64,000 nucleotides of DNA from Saprolegnia diclina VS20 (GCF_000281045.1 NW_008246147.1:12341-76340); one strand, 5' to 3'; shown: positions 54,979 through 64,000, counted from the stretch's first letter. The notes: generated by a model from the sequence alone, not told the origin. Numbers and translations: made by a program.

Positions 54979-56889
54979 ATGGACAGCGTCGAGGAAGCGC
55001 TGCGGTTCATCGCCAAGCAGTTTGAGAGCGCGGACTTGGCGCGCGTACAGTGGGTCGAAGAGCGCAAGGTCTTCCAGGCGCAGCTGCAGGAGCTCCAAGC
55101 ACAGAAGAAGATCCAAGACGACCACACGAAGGAGCTTCTGCTCCAGGTCAAGATGCTCGAGTTCGCCTTGCAGCAAGAGCGTGGCCGCTACATGACGGCC
55201 TTTTCCAAGGCGGAGAAGGCGCCGGGAAGTCCGAAGAGCCGCACGGTCTTCCGAAAAGATAGCAGCAACGGCTCCAACAGCGGTAGCTTCTACGGCGCGA
55301 GCCCGCCCGTGAAGAGCGACTCGGAGATCTCGCGTGGCAGCCCGGGCATGGAGATCTCGCGCGGCCCGCCCGCGTCGCCCGAGGTGTCGGTCACGCGCGG
55401 GAAGGAGGGCGAGACGCTCATCTCTCGCGCCCGCGTCAATTCGCGCACCGGCGAGAACCGGTCCGTGCCATCGTCGCCGTCGAATCCGCCGATGACCAAA
55501 GGCCCGCCGCCTGTCGAAGTGCTACCGAGCTCGAAAGTCTCGGGCAACTTCCGCGCCTGCAAGATGAAGCAGAAGCTCTCGGGCCATCTCGATGGCATTC
55601 GATCGATCACGTTCCACCCGACGGACCCGCTGCTCGTCTCGGCCAGCGAGGACGCGACCGTCAAGATCTGGAACCTCGCCTCCAAGTACGCTTTCCTTCC
55701 GTGATGGTCTTGCTCATATCCTACTAGGCACTCGGAGATCGAGGCCATGGCGACCTTCCGCGTGCACACCGACAGCGTGCTCTCGGTCGCGTCGATCAAG
55801 CCCGAGCACTCGATCGGCCTCGGCTACCGCAACGGCCTCATCGCGTCGGGCGGGAAGGACGGTACGATCACGCTGCTTGCGTATCCCGAAGCCGGCATGG
55901 ACCGCGACAGCAAGTCCGAGCCCTACTCGTACGAAGGTACTCTCTTGACACCTTGATACTTTGGCTCACGCACAGCGTAGAGTACTATGGCTACATGGTG
56001 CACCGACTGGAGGCGCACCGCGACGCGATCTGGAGCCTAAGCGCGCACCCGTACACGAACCTGCTCTTCAGCGCCAGCGCCGACGCCTGCGTGCGAGTCT
56101 GGGGCATCTCGTCCGGTGCGTCCGCATGTGTACCCGTCGACATGCAAGCGCACAATGAACGTAGAGCCGACGCTCAAGTGCACGCTCGGTGCGTCAGTCC
56201 GGCAGCACCCCGCGGGCGTCCACGTCCACAGCGGCGACGGGCTCCTCGTGCCGACCTGTGTCGCGGCGGTCCCGACGAACGCAGCGACGCTCATTGCTGG
56301 CTACACGTCCTGCACGGTACGCTCGCGTCGTCCTCGGCGACAGCGACTTGAGTCGGATCTAGATTGGTCAATATGACATTGGGTCGGAGCGGTTGGTGCA
56401 GCTCATGTGCCCCGCCGACTCGGACGTGCACATCACGGCCTTCCGGGAAGCTCAAGTCAACCAGGTATGACAGCATCCGAATGTTTTCTTGGCCGCAGCT
56501 GAACGTAGGTGGTCGCCCACCCGACGATGCCCATCGTCGTGGCCGCGCACCAAGACCGCCGCTTGCGCTTCTACGACCTGCGCGCCGGTACGCTCGTTGC
56601 CCATCGCATAAGGTGAACGTACCGTGGTGTAGGCAAGTGCGTCGCGTCCGTGGTCGCGCACCAGGACGCCGTGTCGTCGCTCTCGATGGACGCGTCGGGC
56701 TTGTACCTTGCGTCCGGCGGCCACGACGGATCGCTGCGCTTCTGGAGCGTCGCCGAGCGCACGTGCGTCCACGAGCAGTCGGCGCACCGCCCCAAGTACG
56801 GCGAGGCCGTCCAGGACGTGGCCTACCACCCGACGCGCGGCTTCGTAGCGACGGGCGGCGCCGACTCGGTGATAAAGGTATTCCAATGA
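54979..56889 (+). CDS. STRN: Striatin-like WD-repeat scaffold
   Basis: Seven exons: 54979-55685, 55728-55936, 55981-56115, 56165-56316, 56363-56464, 56509-56587 and 56633-56889 (introns 42-49 bp), 546 aa. The N-terminal coiled coil (WVEERKVFQAQLQELQAQKK, then QVKMLEFALQQERGRY) matches striatin's caveolin/PP2A-binding region. A disordered Ser/Pro-rich linker, about residues 75-195, leads to a WD40 propeller beginning KLSGHLDGIRSITFHPTDPL and ending DVAYHPTRGFVATGGADSVI. Striatins are regulatory B''' subunits of PP2A and the core of STRIPAK complexes, which control the cytoskeleton and cell fusion in other eukaryotes. Every WD-repeat junction is in phase. Confidence 0.9.
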
Positions 56890-57047
56890 GATCTGACGCC
56901 GTTGCGTTGTCTTGTCCGCATCTCGTTGACCTCGCACGTCGCGTTGCTCTATCGTGGTGATGAGTGCAGTGGCTAGTCTTGCCGTCGTCGTGCATCTCGA
57001 CGACCAACGTCAAGATCGCGCCACGCCAGGGCGAATCCGCGTCGGTG

Positions 57048-57141
57048 ATTGGCCGAAACTCTATGTTGTTGCGCGTTTTCATTGGTCGAGAGAAATCGCG
57101 CGTGTTGATTGGTGGTAATTATTTGCTCTGCAGAGCATTGG
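57048..57141 (-). promoter_or_regulatory. Four ATTGG (inverted CCAAT) boxes at about 30-bp spacing
   Basis: ATTGG occurs at 57048, 57081, 57108 and 57137, with spacing of 33, 27 and 29 bp, ending 38 bp before the RRP1 start. All four read CCAAT on the minus strand. Confidence 0.55.
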
Positions 57142-57153
57142 TTGCGAAGCAGC

Positions 57154-57166
57154 TCATTCTCATTCT
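57154..57166 (+). promoter_or_regulatory. Doubled initiator-like TCATTCT
   Basis: TCATTCT at 57154-57160 overlaps by one base a second TCATTCT at 57160-57166. Both fit the oomycete initiator consensus YCAYTYY and lie 13-25 bp before the RRP1 ATG, suggesting a very short 5' leader. Confidence 0.45.
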
Positions 57167-57178
57167 ACCTGCGCCAAG

Positions 57179-59074
57179 ATGGACATCTCGGCGGCCTCCA
57201 AGTTTGGCCAGAAGCTCGCCCACACCGGTAGGCTCGTGGCTGCAGCCGAAGGCTCATGCGCGCTCTAGAGAAGAACGTGCGCGACAAGGCTGTCAAGAGC
57301 CTCACGCTCTTCCTCGTCTCCAAGAAGGAGTGGTCCGACCTCGACCTCGATAAGATCTGGAAGGCGCTCTTCTACTGTACGCCGCCTCGTACCTTTGCCA
57401 TCTCAAGCATCGCACCTAGGCATGTGGATGAGCGACAAGATGAAGATCCAGCAAGAGCTCGCCGACAACCTCTCCAAGCTCGTGCACGCGTTCCCATCGG
57501 ACGCGCTCAAGCTGCGCTTCGTGCACTCGTTCTTCAAGACGATCCAGCGCGAGTGGCATGGCATTGACGGTCTCCGCCTCGACAAGTTCTACACGCTCGT
57601 GCGCATGATGCTCTTCCAGAGCTTCAAGTTCCTCGAGGCCACCGAGTTTGCGCTCAACGAAGCCTTTGCGTCGCACCTCGAGAGCGCGATTCTCTCGCAG
57701 CTGCCCAACGGTCTCCGCCTCCACGTCTCGGATGTCTACCTCTCGGAGCTCTTCAAGGCCGTCGGCGACTCGATTCCCGCCGACGCCTTTGTGCAGCTCC
57801 TCGCGCCCTTCTTCACGTTGATGAGCACGGACGCCGACAAGGCCGTCGCCAAGCGCGTGCACGACCTCATCCTCACCCCGCTCGTGTCCGAGTATTTCTT
57901 CCTCGACACGCAGCACACCAAGCCGGCGCCAACCGACGCCGAGACGACCGACGACGAGGCCGAAGCGCCCAAGCAGTTTGCAGCCGCGGCGCTCGCCGAG
58001 GTGCAGCACCGCATCTTTGAGATTGCGGCGGCCGAGTACGAGCTTGAGCTTCTGCGAAGAGAGATCGATCTGACGGATGACTAGGGAGACGCTCGACCGC
58101 AACCGCAACTTGCTCTACACTATTTATGCCACCATGTACGCCAAGACCAAGGTCGACTCGTCCAAGCCGGATGCGATCGCCAAGGCGCGTCAGGACATGG
58201 CCAAGAAGGCTGCCAAGAACACGGCGCCTGCCAAGAAGGTGGCGGAGGCCAAAAAGGTCGCCGCCAAGAAGGCGGCCAAGGAAGAGCCCAAGAAGGTTGT
58301 CATGGACAAGAAGGCCGAGAAGGAGTCCCCGAAGAAGGTTGTTGTCGAGGAAACCAAGGCGACCAAGAAGGCCGCCAAGGAGGAGCCCAAGAAGGTGACC
58401 AAGGAGGTCGAGAAGGTCGAGAAGACCAAGAAGACCAAGGACGAAGTTGTCGAGACCAAGAAGGTCAAGGCCGTCGAAGCGGAAACGAAGAAGGCGAAGA
58501 AGGCGGCCAAGGAGGAGCCGGTGGTCGTCGAGCCCAAGAAGGCGGCGAAGAAGGCGCCGGTGGTCGAAGAAAAGCCGGCCAAGAAGGCCAAGAAGGACGA
58601 GCCGGCCTCGAAGAAGAAGGAAAAGACCACGCCGTACCCGCGCTGTGCGTCGTGCGGCGGCTTTGGCAAGGGTCTCGTGCCGACGGGCAAGACGATGTGC
58701 GGCCACTGCGAGCGCTCGTCGAAAGCGACCAAGAAGGAGGCGAAGAGCCTGAAGCGCAAGGCGGCGCCGGTTGTCGAGGAGGCGGCCGAGGACTCGGAGG
58801 ACACGAAGCGCGTGACATTTGGTAAGAGCAAGGCGCTGCCGTACGAGCTCTCGATGAAGCGTATGAAGAAGTCGGCGACGAAAGGTGGGTCCAACCAAAC
58901 TCAACAACCAACAACCAACAAAAAGCTGAGTCGTCGCGAGTAGAAGTGGTCAAACCGGCGACGGGCAAGGGCGTGCTCAAGGTCAAGGAGATCAAGGCCA
59001 AGCACGACATGACGAGCGTCAAGCGCAACACGACGCTCAACTCGAAGCGCATGCGGGCAGCCGACTTTTTCTAA
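57179..59074 (+). CDS. RRP1: Ribosomal RNA processing protein 1 (Nop52) with lysine-rich tail
   Basis: Five exons: 57179-57227, 57269-57376, 57420-58035, 58085-58884 and 58944-59074 (introns 41, 43, 49 and 59 bp), 567 aa. The Nop52 domain, residues 1-275, starts FGQKLAHTEKNVRDKAVKSL and includes IWKALFYCMWMSDKM, FVHSFFKTIQREW and LDRNRNLLYTIYATMYAKT; the last is reached only by splicing at 58035/58085. RRP1 acts in the nucleolus in 60S subunit maturation. The tail is Lys-rich with repeats of the EEPKK and KKAAK type, then a CxxC-x15-CxxC pair near residues 444-465, then KRVTFGKSKALPYELSMKRM and a basic end. The four-cysteine element is not part of RRP1 proteins I know. Unspliced, the gene would look like two overlapping ORFs. 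Confidence 0.9.
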
Positions 59075-59565
59075 TCACACTCTTATACACTATGTACACA
59101 CTGCACTTGCCTGTCCATGCAACCACTCTCGAATCTTGCGCGCTGGCCTCTGCCGTCAAGTGCTGCCCGGGCCTCGCCGTCCGGGCTAGAGTACAGCTCC
59201 ACGGCGCATCGCCTAGCCCACCGCCCATGTCCTCTAGCGTGGTATTTCAGCGTACGCTCCGCCATGGCAGCACCACGAAGACCGGGACGGCGTCGCTTCG
59301 GGGCTGTTCCGCCGCCGTTGCATAATATGTCCCGCCTTGCTATCGACACAAAAAACCCTCGCGTTTTATCCGGAAACGCCGGATACGAAGCGGCATCCGT
59401 TGACGATGTCGTTTTTCTGTCGCCGGTTTAAAACACCCAAGCAATTACATATAAAACGCAAGTGTAGATTGTATAAAACAGAACCGTAAGCAACGAAACA
59501 AACAGCGAAAAATACAGGTTGTGGTTGCCAGCCAGTCAGTTCGGAATCCCTCACCAAGTCTCAAT
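59075..59565. other. Spacer before COX6A
   Basis: This 491-bp stretch falls from GC-rich to AT-rich toward the COX6A start and presumably holds its promoter. No CCAAT cluster or open frame of interest is seen. Confidence 0.4.
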
Positions 59566-59954
59566 ATGGTACGTCGACCCGGACGATGGATCGCACGGCG
59601 AAGGTTGACGTCGGTATATGTGCGTAGTCGGCTACCTTGACCAAGTCCATGCGCACCGCTGCCCGCGCCGGCGCCCGCCAGATGTCGTCGCACGCGACGG
59701 AGGCCGAAGCCCTCCAGCAGATGACCTTGTGGACGAACGTCTCCAAGGCCATGATCGCGGGCATGGCCGGCTTGACGGTCGTCACGGCCATCAGCCACGC
59801 CGGCGGCCACGAGCACCACCACGAGGGCGAGCCCATCGTCTACGCGCACAACAAGCTCCGCACCAAGCCGTACCCGTGGAAGTACTCGGACTGCAACTTC
59901 TTTGACCTTGAGTGCAAGGCCAAGGCCAAGGCTGCGGAACAGGCGTTGAACTAG
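59566..59954 (+). CDS. COX6A: Cytochrome c oxidase subunit 6A
   Basis: The likely model has two exons, 59566-59568 (the ATG alone) and 59628-59954, separated by a 59-bp GT-TAG intron, giving 109 aa. The spliced N-terminus MSATLTKSMRTAARAGARQM is a typical mitochondrial presequence. If the intron is not used, translation could begin at 59649, giving a shorter presequence. The mature part has one membrane span (AMIAGMAGLTVVTAISHAG), a His-rich loop and the subunit 6A signature NKLRTKPYPWKYSDCNFFD. This subunit sits in the inner mitochondrial membrane as part of complex IV. Confidence 0.85.
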
Positions 59955-60428
59955 ATCCTCACTTAACAACGCTGTGTGAATCCATCGTCGCACTTCGTAT
60001 ACACGCCTCCTCGACTCCTGACGCGTGGCAACCTGGCGTCGTAAGACGTAGGAGTTCCAATGGTACGCAAGGTCTTGACCCTACGTACTCGGTGAACGAG
60101 GATCCCGGCAGCGACATGTGCTCTTTCAACCGCGGTCTGCAGCCCATGAAGAGGGCATGCCCAGACCCACGGTTTGTCAGCTTCGCATAACGTGCTCGCT
60201 GGACCGGTGGCCGAGCTATTGACGGCGAGCATCGCTCGTTGGCGCTCGGTCCAGAGCGTGGCCGGCGGTTGGCAGGAAGTTGCTCATCATGGCGACCGAG
60301 CTCACTCGGCAGCTTCTCTCGACAGTCGAGAAACTGCGTCGTTCTTTATAGTCGTGGAAGTAGTAAGGTTTGAACCCGCAGCACGAACTCTGCAAGTAGA
60401 GAGCAAAACACAGCTTGTTGAGCGTCAC
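59955..60428. other. Spacer without a supported gene
   Basis: This 474-bp stretch lies between the converging COX6A and membrane-protein genes. Short frames on both strands have no content I recognise. Confidence 0.4.
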
Positions 60429-60902
60429 TTAGACTGCGAGCTTGGCGCGGACCTCGAGCGCGGCGATGCTGGCGGCTTCCCACGCTTCCCACTGCGCGAC
60501 CAGGTCGTCGGCCTTGAACTTGTCGATCGCGAGCCAGAGATACCCGTACGCGACCAGCGCAAAGCTCGGGAGGATGACGAGCCACTGGACGACGCTCGAC
60601 ACCAACGTACTGCCGAGAGCGAGGGCAACAAAGCCCACGAGCGGGCCGAGGCTCTCGAGCAGCACGCGCAGAAAGGTATTGCTCTTGCGGAATAAGATCA
60701 GCAGCTCTTGGCGGTTGGCGATGCGGCCAATCTTGTCGGATGACGCGTAGTCGTCGTCGGTCACGAACGAGAGGTCGATGCGTGGCGACGGGTAGAGCAC
60801 GGTGCGGTCGACCCAGATCGCGAGGTACTGAACGAGAATGATGAGGACGCAGAGCCCGCGGCTAAACGGCTCGGTGACCATTGCTGTGAGAGCTTCGTCC
60901 AT
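60429..60902 (-). CDS. Small integral membrane protein, unknown family
   Basis: A single exon of 157 aa from the ATG at 60902; six upstream in-frame codons begin with TTG and are not used. One hydrophobic segment lies near residues 14-36 (GLCVLIILVQYLAIWVDRTV), a polar and acidic stretch follows (FVTDDDYASSDKIGR), then a long hydrophobic region near 80-130 that could span the membrane twice. The C-terminus is a charged helix (KADDLVAQWEAWEAAS). Three spans with opposite-facing ends are predicted. Steady codon bias like its neighbours supports a real gene, but I do not recognise it. Confidence 0.6.
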   Translation of the reverse strand: MDEALTAMVTEPFSRGLCVLIILVQYLAIWVDRTVLYPSPRIDLSFVTDDDYASSDKIGRIANRQELLILFRKSNTFLRVLLESLGPLVGFVALALGSTLVSSVVQWLVILPSFALVAYGYLWLAIDKFKADDLVAQWEAWEAASIAALEVRAKLAV

Positions 60903-61215
60903 CGTCTCGAGCTTTCCTTTTCCCAACTAATAATGTCTTGTGAGAGACGCCACCCATCAAAAGTTGAGTTGGTTGTTGACGAATTCACCCATTGCCGTTG
61001 GGTTGTTTTCGGTTCTTTGGCCACGACGTACATCGCGCTAGCCCACGCGTCTCAACAGCAGTACGGCTTGAAGGGACGCCTTAGCTCCTTTTGCATCGAG
61101 TAGATCTCGCCCACGGCGTCGACCACCTACTAGCACCGGCAGCTGCCAACCGCCAAATACCAAGAAACCCCAACCCTTTCCTTAGAGTGGGACGCTGATC
61201 GGGTCGCAACTTGAG
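60903..61215. other. Divergent promoter-sized spacer
   Basis: This 313-bp stretch separates the two small membrane-protein genes, which diverge. Nothing else is visible. Confidence 0.4.
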
Positions 61216-61689
61216 ATGCATTTCGCTATTAGCATGTCCGAGAGCAGCATCCTCCCAGGCATCCTCCTGTACGCATCGGTACTCTGCATGTGCTGTCCGG
61301 TGGCGGTGTCGCTCATCGCGTGTGTGCCCAACTGCTGTCTGCCGTGGCGTCTCGACGCGCCGGCTCCGATCATGCGGCCGACAGAGCCCAAGGACATGAC
61401 GGACGAAGGTGAGTACAGCTACTACTTGCGTCAACACACGCGCGTGCAGAAGCGTGAGAACGCCATCTTCAACGAGATGACCAAGCACGTGTCGTCGATC
61501 GGGCTCGTCGCCTTTGTCCCAATCCTATTCAAGAGGCATTTCTTCGTCGTCCTGCTCACCGTTCTCTGCGTTGCCGTGCACGGTCGCCAGTACATCACCC
61601 TTGACGCCGCCCGTCGAACGCTTGCGCTCGAGCGACAGCTCTGGGCCGCTGCCAACGCCCGCGTCCGCGACTTTCTCGAGAATAACTAG
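61216..61689 (+). CDS. Small cysteine-rich membrane protein, unknown family
   Basis: A single exon of 157 aa (ATG at 61216; a second in-frame ATG at 61234 would drop six residues). The first half holds a Cys-rich hydrophobic segment (LLYASVLCMCCPVAVSLIAC), then a proline-rich turn and a charged helix (YYLRQHTRVQKRENAIFNEM). A second hydrophobic segment (HFFVVLLTVLCVAVHG) precedes a C-terminal amphipathic helix rich in Arg and Ala. The cysteine clusters beside the first span could be lipidated. No family is recognised. Confidence 0.55.
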   Translation: MHFAISMSESSILPGILLYASVLCMCCPVAVSLIACVPNCCLPWRLDAPAPIMRPTEPKDMTDEGEYSYYLRQHTRVQKRENAIFNEMTKHVSSIGLVAFVPILFKRHFFVVLLTVLCVAVHGRQYITLDAARRTLALERQLWAAANARVRDFLENN

Positions 61690-62053
61690 CTTTATGCACA
61701 AATATATAGTCGCTGGCTCAACCAACGGCGTGGCCTCGTGTCCCGACGCGTGGAATACGCAGCAACTTGTCCTGGGCCAGCACCCAACGACAAGACATGA
61801 GCGAGAATCATCAAGGCGATTACTCGTCTCTGCAAGCAAATAAGAGAGCGCAAAGCCAGCTCCGAAGCTCCTGCACTAGTATGTCCCAGGTGACAACCGC
61901 CCGGCACGACAATTGCTGTTGCGAGGTCCCCTTGTGCCCCGGAGCACAGGCAACAAGGCCATGATGTCCCAGACCATCACTATTTGACGTCCTACATGCA
62001 TTCCGCCAGGGCGCGAGGTGAGCTGCAAACCCAAGTGCATTGATCAATACGAG
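61690..62053. other. Spacer before the P2-like gene
   Basis: This 364-bp stretch has no clear gene. It presumably holds the promoter or an unrecognised 5' exon of the P2-like gene. Confidence 0.35.
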
Positions 62054-62341
62054 ATGCGCTACGTGGCCACGTACCTCCTTCTCTCGCTGCAGACAAGCGA
62101 CGTGACGCGCGCGGCCATGGAGCGCGTCTTGGCCGCTGCCAACGTCGACATCGATTCCGATCGCCTCGACCTCTTTTGGGCAGCCATCCAGGACAAGGAC
62201 ATCGACGAAGTCCTTGCGCACGGCTGGCAATACCGCTTAGTACCACCGACCAAGACACGACAAACGCGCTACGTCTGCGACTGTTGCTACGGCTTGACCA
62301 CCCACATTGCGCGATTGCATGGCGACGCTAGCGACTACTAG
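62054..62341 (+). CDS. Ribosomal stalk P2-like protein lacking the acidic tail
   Basis: An ATG-started frame of 95 aa. Residues 1-58 follow the P2 N-terminal dimerisation domain closely: MRYVATYLLLSLQTSDV at the start, then MERVLAAANVDIDSDRLDLF and KDIDEVLAHGW. In normal P1/P2 proteins an Ala-rich hinge and an acidic tail ending in a GFGLFD-type motif follow; that tail recruits translation GTPases. Here the remaining 37 residues are basic and cysteine-containing (YVCDCCYG) and no acidic tail is found before the next gene. It could be a decayed copy, a gene with unrecognised 3' exons, or a variant stalk subunit. Confidence 0.55.
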   Translation: MRYVATYLLLSLQTSDVTRAAMERVLAAANVDIDSDRLDLFWAAIQDKDIDEVLAHGWQYRLVPPTKTRQTRYVCDCCYGLTTHIARLHGDASDY

Positions 62342-62479
62342 ACAGTACATCATAATGGAATAGCATAGCTCTATGTCTCGAACGAGCGGACCCTAACCCT
62401 CGAGTCGTAAGAGCACTCGACCAATCAAGCGACTTTTGTCCCATGCGCGAAAAACCAAACGAGATGCATTCAACGCAGC

Positions 62480-64000
62480 TTAATGCAGGTCGGTAAACAC
62501 GTCGGCGCCTCCACTCCGCGCAAACTCCTTGTCTTCGGGCGTCTCGTCGTCGTCGTTGCCCGTGATGGGCGAGACGGGCACGCTCGAGTCGGAGCTGCTC
62601 TTGCCGCTCGGCGCCTTGTTGGTGCGAATGAAGAGCGCCGTCTCCTTGGGCTTGACGTACCCGCCGCGGTAGTAGCTCGACCCGGACGACGGCAGCGACG
62701 GGCCGTAGACGTGCATGGCCGCCGCCGACGGCGTGCCACCAATGCCCAGCATCTCATTGTCGGTCGCTTGGTCGATGAGCACTTGGAGGGCGATCGACTC
62801 TTCTTTCGAAAGCACTTTGAGCGGCACGCGCGCGTCCGCCACCACGAGCCGGTCGCCGTACGTGGCGAGCGACGGCACGTTGTGAAAGCGGAGGCCTTCG
62901 TCGCGGCGGATCCACGGGGTCTCTTGAATGTCGTTGACGTCAACGTCGGACGTTTGCAGCGGCTTGGCGATTTGGATGGCATCGCCAGGGATCCCAAACA
63001 CTTTCTCGAGCTCCATGAGCAGTGCGTCCATCCAGTGGATGCCGGGCGTCTCGGGCGAAAATGAAATCTCGACGCGGCGCCCAAACCGGAGCGTCGACCG
63101 GTCAAAGAGCACGACCGAGAAGAGCGTGTGCGTCGACGGCAGCGTGTCGACCGCATCCAGAATCTGCACCGCAAACTCGCGGTTCTCATACAACGTGAGC
63201 GCCGAGGCTTCACCGAGCGTCAAGCCGTCCGACAGGACGCGCGAGAGGCGGCGGCTTGAGAGAAGGTCCCGCAGTCGGAGGTACTTGGCGGCAGGGTACG
63301 TGGCTTGCAGCGCCGTCAAGATCCGCGCCTTCATGTCGGCGACCGGCGTTGCGCTCGAGACGATGAGCTTGGTGCAGAGCGAGAGCTCGTTCGTGTGCAT
63401 CCACGGCGGCAGCACGACGCTCGCTTCGTCCTCGTCGGTCGCCTTGGGCGTAAACAGATGGACTTGCACCGAGAACTCGCCAACGCGCAGCGGCGTCCCG
63501 AGCACGACGTACACGTTGCTGTTGTCCATGAGCGTGAGGTTCTTGAACGACGTATCCATGGCCTTGAGCTCCTGGCCCTTCTCTGCGTTGCGACAGAGCT
63601 TGAAGGCGTCGTGCTCCAAGTGGAAGAAGGCGCAGAGCTTGTCCTTGAGCACCTGGAGGTTCTCGCGGCGGTCGACCTGGAACGGCCAGCTCATGCCACC
63701 TTCCTTGGCATCGACGCCCTTGGCCGCCAGCAACGTCTTCTCCTTTGTCTTGACCTGGAGCGTGATCAGGTGCGCGCGGGCCTCAAAGTGGTCCTTGGCC
63801 AGCGACCAGTGCATGAGGTTGTCGCACTCTTCCACGTAGAGCTCAATGCCCTGGCGCAGCTTGAGATCCATGCGCAGCGTCTGCTGCAGCGTCGCCTCGT
63901 CGTTATTCGGGTTGAGGATCGTCGTCACGATCGACCAGTAGCTCGACGAGCTCATCTGCAGGACGCGCAAACGGTCTCTCTCGATGCCAAACTTGGTGCT
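62480..64000 (-). CDS. C-terminal part of a large protein, possibly ubiquitin-protease related (5' partial)
   Basis: The frame is open to the window's right edge and ends at the TAA at 62480, so about 506 C-terminal residues are visible. Visible stretches include ELYVEECDNLMHWSLAKDH, a beta-rich region around VYVVLGTPLRVGEFSVQVHL, SVVLFDRSTLRFGRRVEISF, and a disordered Ser/Asp-rich tail. The alternating beta-rich segments look like degenerate ubiquitin-like modules, and the overall look recalls C-termini of USP40/USP47-type deubiquitinases. No catalytic Cys or His box is in view, so this assignment is tentative. Codon bias is strong and steady, so the gene itself is not in doubt. Confidence 0.5.
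   Translation of the reverse strand, partial: STKFGIERDRLRVLQMSSSSYWSIVTTILNPNNDEATLQQTLRMDLKLRQGIELYVEECDNLMHWSLAKDHFEARAHLITLQVKTKEKTLLAAKGVDAKEGGMSWPFQVDRRENLQVLKDKLCAFFHLEHDAFKLCRNAEKGQELKAMDTSFKNLTLMDNSNVYVVLGTPLRVGEFSVQVHLFTPKATDEDEASVVLPPWMHTNELSLCTKLIVSSATPVADMKARILTALQATYPAAKYLRLRDLLSSRRLSRVLSDGLTLGEASALTLYENREFAVQILDAVDTLPSTHTLFSVVLFDRSTLRFGRRVEISFSPETPGIHWMDALLMELEKVFGIPGDAIQIAKPLQTSDVDVNDIQETPWIRRDEGLRFHNVPSLATYGDRLVVADARVPLKVLSKEESIALQVLIDQATDNEMLGIGGTPSAAAMHVYGPSLPSSGSSYYRGGYVKPKETALFIRTNKAPSGKSSSDSSVPVSPITGNDDDETPEDKEFARSGGADVFTDLH

Noticed and set aside
62393-62405. CCCTAACCCT telomere-like sequence
   Set aside because: Only one and a half units, inside a normal gene context; not a telomere or interstitial telomeric array.

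Overview
The window reads as nuclear DNA of an oomycete, most likely from the Saprolegniales, though the genus cannot be fixed from sequence alone. Genes lie on both strands, coding DNA is GC-rich and third-position-biased, and spacers are short and AT-richer. Manual splicing of the reading frames gave about 60 introns, all 36 to 59 bp, GT-AG, mostly ending in TAG. No rRNA, tRNA, CRISPR array or intact transposon was seen. Exon coordinates below come from frame, phase and splice-site logic, not from transcripts.

Region 1-12 kb: a bacterial-type secreted solute-binding protein (1354-2469); an SR-tailed cyclophilin tail-to-tail with a DOT1-like methyltransferase; two cysteine dioxygenase paralogues on either side of a membrane-anchored sphingomyelinase-like phosphodiesterase; and a CTD-interacting/CCCH zinc-finger RNA-processing protein. 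Region 12-21 kb: one large gene with C2-like, EF-hand, coiled-coil, IQ-repeat and acidic domains, whose 3' end carries a frame-shifting 28-bp tandem duplication.

Region 21-39 kb: a TatD nuclease fused to an RNA 3'-phosphate cyclase, a tetraspanin-like membrane protein, a BT1-type transporter, a protein with four FHA and two cyclic-nucleotide-binding domains, TRAPPC13, a bZIP-like protein, peptidyl-tRNA hydrolase 2, an M13 metallopeptidase and a second BT1 transporter. Region 38.5-44.3 kb is gene-poor, holding three tandem copies of a small basic protein family I do not recognise. Region 44.3-54 kb is one VPS13 gene. Region 54.9-64 kb holds striatin, RRP1 with an inserted CxxC pair, COX6A, two small membrane proteins, a tailless P2-like stalk protein and the 3' part of a large gene possibly related to ubiquitin proteases.

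Most genes are housekeeping: RNA processing and ribosome biogenesis (cyclophilin, CID/CCCH, RRP1, PTRH2), membrane traffic and lipid transfer (TRAPPC13, VPS13, striatin) and transport (BT1 pair). The least ordinary items are the TatD-RtcA fusion, the FHA/CNBD scaffold, the small basic family, the 28-bp duplication, the solute-binding protein and regularly spaced CCAAT boxes upstream of several genes.
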